Positions 22,172 through 23,526 of a stretch of DNA of 23,526 nt are shown here, piece by piece. This DNA comes from Patescibacteria group bacterium. Its GTDB lineage: Bacteria > Patescibacteriota > Patescibacteriia > UBA9934 > GWF2-40-263. The notes below the pieces were generated by a model. That model saw nothing but the letters and a program-made list of their open reading frames with translations, was not told the DNA's origin and searched no databases. Location of the stretch: positions 1-23,526 of the forward strand of contig SCSL01000089.1 in NCBI GenBank assembly GCA_004298405.1, read 5' to 3'. The translations under genes were made by a program, and so were the position numbers. Numbering within the stretch: the stretch's first letter is position 1; the number at the start of each line of letters is the position of its first letter.

Positions 22172-22888
22172 TTATTTTTTATCTGCTTTCTTTTCTCCCG
22201 AAGCCTTGGCGTCTGGAGCAACCGCGGCTCCTTCCTCGCCTTCACCCTCTTCTTCCTTCTTCTCCTTGGCAACTTCAACCGCGGAAACGTCCATCTCAAC
22301 CGCCGCATTCAACGCATCCATTTCGGCATCGGAACGAGGTGGCTCAACAGAGGCAATCGTGACTTCGAGATCTTCCAAAATTTGTACGCCTTCTGGTGCC
22401 TTCAGATCGGAAACATGAATCGCATCGTCGAACGTTGCTAGGACGCTGATGTCAACTTGGATGGAACGTACCAACTTTGATGGGAGTGCGCGAATCGCAA
22501 CCGTCTCGAGCGAGGGAATAAATGTTCCTCCCAACGCCTTCACCGCGGCAGACTCTCCAACGAATTCAAGCTCCACCTCCGTCTCGATCTCCTTGTTCAT
22601 GTCGATCGATCGAAAGTCGATGTGCGTATATTCCGTTCTCAATGGATCAATCTGATAGTCTTGGATCAGGACGTGCAGGGGCGGCTTCTCGTCAATCTTA
22701 AGCTCAACAATAGAGCTCTCTCCAGCTGCTTGATAGGTCTTCACAAACTTGTTGCGATCAACCGTCACCATCTGAGGTTCGGTTCCCGCTCCGTACACAA
22801 TCGCGGGAACAGATCCCGCATTGCGCAATGTATAGGTTTTACGACCTTTTTCCGTTCGTGTTTTTGCTTCAAGGATATGTTCACTCAT
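22172..22888 (-). CDS. rplY: Large-subunit ribosomal protein bL25, CTC form
   Basis: 238 residues, the long TL5/CTC type: an N-terminal 5S-rRNA-binding L25 domain (1-90) with R-T-E-K-G-R-K-T-Y-T-L-R-N-A-G-S-V-P-A-I-V-Y-G and H-V-L-I-Q-D-Y-Q-I-D-P-L-R, then the beta-rich C-domain with V-E-L-E-F-V-G-E-S-A-A-V-K-A-L-G-G-T. The last 50 residues are low complexity: an acidic Glu/Ala/Gly stretch ending in Lys-Lys-Ala-Asp-Lys-Lys. CTC proteins are general-stress proteins in Bacillus. DUF3048 follows immediately. A possible promoter is TTGACT-17-CACAAT. Confidence 0.95.
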   Translation of the reverse strand: MSEHILEAKTRTEKGRKTYTLRNAGSVPAIVYGAGTEPQMVTVDRNKFVKTYQAAGESSIVELKIDEKPPLHVLIQDYQIDPLRTEYTHIDFRSIDMNKEIETEVELEFVGESAAVKALGGTFIPSLETVAIRALPSKLVRSIQVDISVLATFDDAIHVSDLKAPEGVQILEDLEVTIASVEPPRSDAEMDALNAAVEMDVSAVEVAKEKKEEEGEGEEGAAVAPDAKASGEKKADKK

Positions 22889-22913
22889 ATGAAAATCAAT
22901 ATAATGCGCGGCT

Positions 22914-22942
22914 ATTGTGCTCTACCGACCTCAAATAGTCAA
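22914..22942 (-). promoter_or_regulatory. Possible promoter of rplY
   Basis: Minus strand TTGACT (22937-22942), 17 bases, CACAAT (22914-22919). Good -35, poor -10. It is between the zinc-ribbon gene's stop and the rplY ATG at 22888, giving a leader of about 20 bases. Confidence 0.45.
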
Positions 22943-22953
22943 GCGACGCGGGA

Positions 22954-23373
22954 TTACCGCGCCGCATTGTTCTTTTGTTCCTTTTTTTCTCGTCGTGCAC
23001 GATTTTGTTGAACATGATGAACCTGATCTTGAGAAGCTCTTCCCAGTTCTCTTTCCCAATGCACCGTTTCAAGCATTTCATGCACCGCGATAACATCATC
23101 CACATGAATGCGCCGTCCCGCTTTCACTCGGATAACATCCTCATAGGAAAGATCTGTCAAAAGACCGACGGAACTCGCTCCAATCTGGTTTACCAAAACG
23201 AGTGCAAGAATCGAATGTTGACATTTTCGACATTGAACATGCAAAAGGTGCGTCTGTCCTTGCTCCCCTAAGAGGCGTGCCTCCATCGGGTTGTATCGTG
23301 TCTCGCAGACCGGACAAAATGAAACGAGTTTAAGTCCTTCGTTCCAGAGTTCTGAACCCAAGTGTGTCGACAT
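22954..23373 (-). CDS. Zinc-ribbon protein of unknown function
   Basis: 139 residues. Four cysteines in two pairs, C20-P-V-C23 and C48-R-K-C51, form a zinc ribbon near the N-terminus. The middle (about 52-75) is a mostly hydrophobic strand-rich stretch (S-I-L-A-L-V-L-V-N-Q-I-G-A-S-S-V-G-L-L-T-D), then K-A-G-R-R-I-H-V-D-D-V-I-A-V-H-E-M-L and a basic, coiled C-terminus ending R-A-R-R-E-K-K-E-Q-K-N. No membrane anchor seems likely; nucleic-acid or ribosome binding is only a guess from the basic tail and its position before rplY. It starts eight bases after an extended -10 and appears leaderless. Confidence 0.8.
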   Translation of the reverse strand: MSTHLGSELWNEGLKLVSFCPVCETRYNPMEARLLGEQGQTHLLHVQCRKCQHSILALVLVNQIGASSVGLLTDLSYEDVIRVKAGRRIHVDDVIAVHEMLETVHWERELGRASQDQVHHVQQNRARREKKEQKNNAAR

Positions 23374-23377
23374 ATAT

Positions 23378-23416
23378 TGTTACGATAACATACCCAACTC
23401 GGACTGACTATAGTCA
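23378..23416 (-). promoter_or_regulatory. Promoter of the zinc-ribbon gene with two palindromes
   Basis: Minus strand TGT-TATCGT (-10 at 23382-23387) eight bases before the ATG, with TAGTCA at 17 bases as weak -35. The -10 lies within TGTTA-CGA-TAACA (23378-23390), and the -35 within the perfect 12-base palindrome TGACTATAGTCA (23405-23416). Both look like operator half-sites; the regulator is unknown. Confidence 0.4.
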
Positions 23417-23446
23417 TCACATTATGAAACGGGACTTTAGACGCCA

Positions 23447-23526
23447 CCAGGATGGATGGGATGCGCCGTCCTGGAGCATGCAAAAACCGCAAATGTAGCC
23501 ATAGCTACATTGAGGATTTTTGCATG
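23447..23526. repeat. Two tandem hairpins at the right edge
   Basis: The first is CCAGGATGG (23447-23455) with CCGTCCTGG (23466-23474), nine pairs with one wobble. The second begins with CATGCAAAAA at 23477 and ends with TTTTTGCATG at 23526, a perfect 10-base inverted repeat; inside it AATGTAGC and GCTACATT pair across CATA. The 50-base unit looks like a complete palindromic element that happens to end at the window edge. No gene is seen in 23374-23526. Confidence 0.6.

Noticed and set aside
22171..22308. Arg/Lys-rich N-terminal extension of the DUF3048 frame
   Set aside because: It overlaps the rplY 3' end in another frame; the ATG at 22170 right after the rplY stop gives a normal membrane anchor start.
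1..23526. CRISPR array, transposase, integrase or prophage genes
   Set aside because: No regularly spaced direct repeats and no recognisable recombinase or phage product in any frame; the repeats present are palindromes, not arrays.

Overview
The window is a compact, gene-dense bacterial chromosome segment. It holds about 24 complete protein genes, one clipped gene start at the left edge, one probable large RNA gene, and no tRNA, rRNA, transposase or CRISPR array. TGA is used as a stop (uvrD-like helicase, prfA), so the code is standard. The style suggests a Candidate Phyla Radiation (Patescibacteria/Parcubacteria-like) genome: many starts lack a Shine-Dalgarno, several genes look leaderless behind an extended -10 (TGnTAAAAT), EF-Ts is short, small palindromic repeats are frequent, and no biosynthetic genes are seen. 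That assignment is inference from style; no marker gene was compared with a database.

Left part (1-7141, minus strand). Reading in transcription order: endonuclease III, a PAP2 phosphatase, a cytidylyltransferase fused to a SEC-C tail, and the MltG lytic transglycosylase. The last three overlap or nearly touch and look like one envelope-related transcript. Then come a GC-rich orphan gene (2879-4213), a UvrD/PcrA-type helicase, and a small RskA-like membrane protein coupled to it by an ATGA overlap. A new gene begins at the left edge behind a promoter whose -10 lies inside a perfect inverted repeat.

Centre (7154-12787, minus). This is the lower glycolysis block: gapA, a DoxX-like membrane protein, pgk, eno and gpmI. 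Together they carry glyceraldehyde-3-phosphate to phosphoenolpyruvate. Genes are nearly contiguous except for a palindromic repeat between pgk and eno. A second GC-rich orphan (12900-13853) lies upstream. Next come rpsB-tsf (S2 and EF-Ts) with a strong promoter, a long leader and a terminator, then a lipoprotein gene and queA.

Right part. From 17.35 kb the plus strand carries rpmE (L31), prfA (RF1), a sugar-phosphate nucleotidyltransferase, about 570 nt of non-coding but highly structured DNA (19561-20134) with its own promoter and terminator, and prmC, which methylates the RF1 product. A bidirectional terminator separates prmC from a minus-strand group: a zinc-ribbon protein, rplY (L25/CTC) and a DUF3048 membrane protein. 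The last 130 bases hold only palindromes and hairpins.

Most interesting points: the large RNA that I cannot place in any family; a hairpin that would hide the ribosome binding site of the first GC-rich orphan; palindromic repeats inserted in frame in the helicase and in QueA; a terminator-like hairpin inside the start of the DUF3048 gene; and the run of leaderless promoters.
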